16,250 bases of DNA from contig DASZLR010000134.1 of NCBI GenBank assembly GCA_035552275.1, positions 1-16,250 of the forward strand, written 5' to 3'. The notes below the pieces were generated by a model. That model was not told where the DNA came from. It worked only from the letters and a program-made list of their open reading frames with translations, and did no database searches. Shown in pieces: positions 13,732 to 16,250 of the stretch (positions are counted from its first letter, which is position 1; the number at the start of each line of letters is the position of its first letter). Position numbers and translations under genes: made by a program. The DNA comes from DASVLX01 sp035552275 (GTDB taxonomy: Bacteria > Actinomycetota > Actinomycetes > Mycobacteriales > Pseudonocardiaceae).

Positions 13732-16083
13732 ATGGCCGAACAACGTCGTTCGCCGCACAACTCCGCTGCGGATTCCGCGGATTCTGCCGACGAACGCGGT
13801 GGTCTCCGACGCCGTCGCTTCCTCGGCTATCTGCTGGCCGCGCCGACCCTGGCGGTCGCGGTGGACTGGGCGGTCGGATCCGCCGACGGGCCGCAGGCGC
13901 ACGCGTCCGTCCCGACGCTGCCCCAACCCGAGGACCTGTTCGATCTCGGCGACATGCAGAATCTCGCCGCCGCGCCGACCTCCGGCCTGATCTCCGTTGC
14001 GCTCAACCCCGACGGCACCGCGTTCTTCGCCGTGCCGCGCGCCGAGGTCGGCCAGGGCATGACCACGGCGATCGCGATGATGGTCGCCGAGGAAATGGAC
14101 CTGCCGATGGCCAAGGTGTCCGTCGGCTTGGCCGACGCGCGCCCCGAACTGCTGATGAACCAGCTCACCGGCGGCTCGAACTCGATGCGCAGCATGTACA
14201 TCCCGGTCCGCACGGCGGCGGCGATCGCCCGACAGCGGCTGATCGACACCGCCGCCGCGCAGTGGAACGTGCCGGCCGGGCAGCTGACCACGGTGGCCGG
14301 CGTGGTCAACGGGCCGGGCGGCCGTAGCGCGAGCTACGCATCGCTGGCGACGGCGGCCGCCAGCGCGCAGACCGTCGCGGTGTCCGCCGCGCTCAAGCCG
14401 ACCTCGCAGTTCACCATTCTCGGCACACCGCAGGGCCGTATCGACGCGCTCGACATCGTGACCGGCCGCAAGCAGTTCGGGATGGACACGCAGGTCCCGA
14501 ACGCGAAGCCGACGATGGTGGCCCGGCCGCCGACGATCAACGGCACCGTGGTGTCGGTCAACAACACCGCCGCGGTGCTCGCCCTGCCGGGAATCACCGA
14601 TGTCGCGCCGATCACGCACGGTGTCGCGGTGCGCGGCGACACCTTCGGTCAGTGCATCGACGCGATCCAGTTGCTCGACGTGACCTGGGGTCCGGGCACC
14701 GTGGACGGCGAGTCCGACGACACGGTGGCCGCGAAACTGCGCGCCGCCGAACTGCCGATGGCCGTGCCGCCGCTGCTCGCCAGCACCGTCGACGCCGAGT
14801 TCACCTTCGCGTTCGCGAGCAACAGCCCGCTGGAACCGGACAACGCGATCGCCGACGTCCGGCCCGGCAGCGCCGAAATCTGGTCCAGTCTGAAGGTGCC
14901 GATCGTGGCGCAGGAGGACATCGCCCAGCAGCTCGGGCTGCCGCTGGACGCGGTGAAAGTGCACGTCATCCAGGGCGGTGGCTCGTTCGGCCGGCACCTT
15001 TTCCACGACGTGGCCACCGAGGCGGCCGAGATATCGCAGAAGATGGGCAAGCCGGTCAAGCTGTCCTGGTCCCGCACCGACAATTTCCGCCAGGGTCGCA
15101 CCCACCCAATGTGCATCTCGCGGGTGCGGGCCAACTACCTGCTGGGCAATGTGCTCAGCTACGAGCAGCGGCACACCAGTGTGCAGACCGAGTTCAGCCA
15201 CGGCCTCGGCGAAATGATCACCTCGACCCTGGCGCAACTGCCGGTCGGCGGAAACCTCAGTTTCGCCGAGACCATTTTCGAACTGAGCCAGTCCTCGCCC
15301 TACAACTTCGGTGTGACCACCCAACTGCTCAACGAGATACCGTTGCGGTTCAACACCGGCAGCATGCGCAACATCTATTCACCGAACGTGGTGTGCGCGC
15401 AGGAACTCGTGGTCGACCGGCTCGCCGCGAAAATGGGCCAGGACCCGGTGGCGTTTCGCCGGTCGTTCCTCCGCGACCAACGCCTGCTGGCCGTGCTCAA
15501 CAAGGCGGCCCAAGCCGGCGACTGGGGCAAGGCGATGCCGACCGGCACCGCCCAGGGCGTCGGGCTACACGCCGAATACCAGGGCGTGGTCGCGACCCTG
15601 GTAGAAATCGACTGCCGGCCGGCGACGGTGAACCGGCCGATCGCCAATGGCGTGACCGGGCCACGGGTGACCAAGGCGCTGATCGTGGTCGACCCCGGTT
15701 TCGCCATCAATCCGCGCGGCCTGGAAGCGCAGATGATCGGCGGCCTGCAGGACGCCATCGCGCTGGCACTGACGTCCAGTCTGCACATCAAGAACGGTAT
15801 TCCGCTGGAAGGCAGCTGGGACGACTATTTCTACACCCGGGAGTGGAACACGCCGCTGGACGTGCAGGTGATCATTATGCCGAACACCAGCGACAGCCCC
15901 TCCGGCGCCGGCGAACTCGGCGTGGCGCCAAGCTTCGCGGCGGTTGCCTGCGCCTATGCCCGCGCCACTGGCACGATGCCGACCTATTTCCCGATCAATC
16001 ACGCCACCCTCGGCTTCACTCCGCTTCCGCTGGAACCGTCCACGCCGCAGTCCCCGACCGACGGCCTCAACAACACTTTCTGA
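13732..16083 (+). CDS. Tat-exported molybdenum hydroxylase large subunit (isoquinoline 1-oxidoreductase beta type)
   Basis: This 783-residue protein is a molybdopterin-cytosine-dinucleotide-binding subunit of the xanthine dehydrogenase family, closest in pattern to IorB. A twin-arginine signal is visible at residues 26-48 (RRRRFLGYLL then a hydrophobic run), so the folded, cofactor-loaded enzyme is exported or membrane-attached. Further motifs are AEVGQGMTT (104-112), the cofactor loop QGGGSFGRH (414-422), WSRTDNFRQG (446-455), and GAGELG with the expected catalytic Glu728. ATG 13732 has GGAGAGGA upstream; the frame is open further 5' but without a start signal. It would hydroxylate an N-heterocycle or aldehyde, passing electrons to the [2Fe-2S] subunit encoded next. 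The true substrate is unknown. Confidence 0.9.
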   Translation: MAEQRRSPHNSAADSADSADERGGLRRRRFLGYLLAAPTLAVAVDWAVGSADGPQAHASVPTLPQPEDLFDLGDMQNLAAAPTSGLISVALNPDGTAFFAVPRAEVGQGMTTAIAMMVAEEMDLPMAKVSVGLADARPELLMNQLTGGSNSMRSMYIPVRTAAAIARQRLIDTAAAQWNVPAGQLTTVAGVVNGPGGRSASYASLATAAASAQTVAVSAALKPTSQFTILGTPQGRIDALDIVTGRKQFGMDTQVPNAKPTMVARPPTINGTVVSVNNTAAVLALPGITDVAPITHGVAVRGDTFGQCIDAIQLLDVTWGPGTVDGESDDTVAAKLRAAELPMAVPPLLASTVDAEFTFAFASNSPLEPDNAIADVRPGSAEIWSSLKVPIVAQEDIAQQLGLPLDAVKVHVIQGGGSFGRHLFHDVATEAAEISQKMGKPVKLSWSRTDNFRQGRTHPMCISRVRANYLLGNVLSYEQRHTSVQTEFSHGLGEMITSTLAQLPVGGNLSFAETIFELSQSSPYNFGVTTQLLNEIPLRFNTGSMRNIYSPNVVCAQELVVDRLAAKMGQDPVAFRRSFLRDQRLLAVLNKAAQAGDWGKAMPTGTAQGVGLHAEYQGVVATLVEIDCRPATVNRPIANGVTGPRVTKALIVVDPGFAINPRGLEAQMIGGLQDAIALALTSSLHIKNGIPLEGSWDDYFYTREWNTPLDVQVIIMPNTSDSPSGAGELGVAPSFAAVACAYARATGTMPTYFPINHATLGFTPLPLEPSTPQSPTDGLNNTF

Positions 16084-16135
16084 ACCCGCTGGTGCACTGA
16101 CCCTATGACACCGCCGGAGAATGCTGAGGAATCCG

Positions 16136-16250
16136 ATGCCCACCCATACCTTCCTGCTCAACGGCAAGCAGATCAGCGTCGAAGCCGAGGACGATGTGCG
16201 GCTGTTGTGGGTTCTGCGCGACCTGCTCGGCGTGACCGGCCCGAAGTACG
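16136..16250 (+). CDS. [2Fe-2S] small subunit of the molybdenum hydroxylase, 5' part
   Basis: Only 38 residues are in the window. They match the start of CoxS/IorA-type ferredoxin subunits: FLLNGKQISVEAEDD, then LLWVLRDLLGVTGPKY, the segment that normally leads into the first Cys cluster (the next residues are beyond the edge). ATG 16136 has GAGGA five bases upstream; ATG 16121 is in frame but poorly placed. It starts 52 bases after the large-subunit stop and is probably cotranscribed with it. The order large then small is the reverse of the common iorA-iorB order. Confidence 0.88.
   Translation, partial: MPTHTFLLNGKQISVEAEDDVRLLWVLRDLLGVTGPKY

Noticed and set aside
12283..15324. A 1013-codon open frame on the minus strand opposite pucR and the hydroxylase
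   Set aside because: It is antisense to two genes with clear family motifs, is rich in Arg, Gly and His without any domain, and arises from high-GC codon bias.

Overview
The window is from a high-GC actinomycete chromosome. The signs are strong G/C preference at third codon positions, long spurious open frames on both strands, a DUF397-type remnant, a PucR regulator with an RsbRD-like N-terminus, and several genes that seem to start without a Shine-Dalgarno sequence. Pseudonocardiales, Streptomycetales or relatives would fit, but the sequence alone does not fix the genus. I see no tRNA, rRNA, CRISPR array, insertion sequence or phage gene.

Bases 1-340 hold the C-terminal end of an unrecognised protein, then a frameshifted, 5'-truncated DUF397 remnant, then a strong hairpin that ends the converging operon. 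Bases 338-8424 (minus strand) are a polysaccharide-utilisation cluster read as lacI regulator, XylF-type lipoprotein, ABC ATPase, permease, GH1 beta-glucosidase, a 349-base gap, and a secreted GH30 glucanase with a ricin-type lectin domain. The likely logic is that the secreted GH30-lectin enzyme cuts a beta-glucan-like polymer or glycoconjugate outside the cell. The CUT2 transporter imports the released sugar, GH1 hydrolyses beta-glucosides in the cytoplasm, and the LacI protein represses the operon. Just upstream of lacI is a perfect 36-bp palindrome carrying three ACCGGT cores exactly 12 bp apart, a probable autoregulatory operator. The lacI gene contains a rare TTA leucine codon, which suggests bldA-type developmental control.

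Bases 8511-10522 are a divergent pair: a LysR regulator (minus) and a PLP-dependent threonine/serine dehydratase-like enzyme (plus). The dehydratase gene overlaps tail-to-tail with a TetR gene (10467-11057, minus). That TetR gene is divergent from an MFS transporter (11109-12311, plus), and the 51-base gap is almost filled by a large inverted repeat that also supplies a -10-like hexamer for each gene.

Bases 12343-16250 (plus) carry a PucR-family regulator, a 28-bp perfect inverted repeat, a Tat-exported molybdenum hydroxylase large subunit (isoquinoline 1-oxidoreductase beta-subunit type) and the start of its [2Fe-2S] small subunit, which runs off the window. No clearly new system is present. 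The points most worth checking are the operator architecture, the TTA codon, the promoter-embedded palindromes and the broken DUF397 gene.
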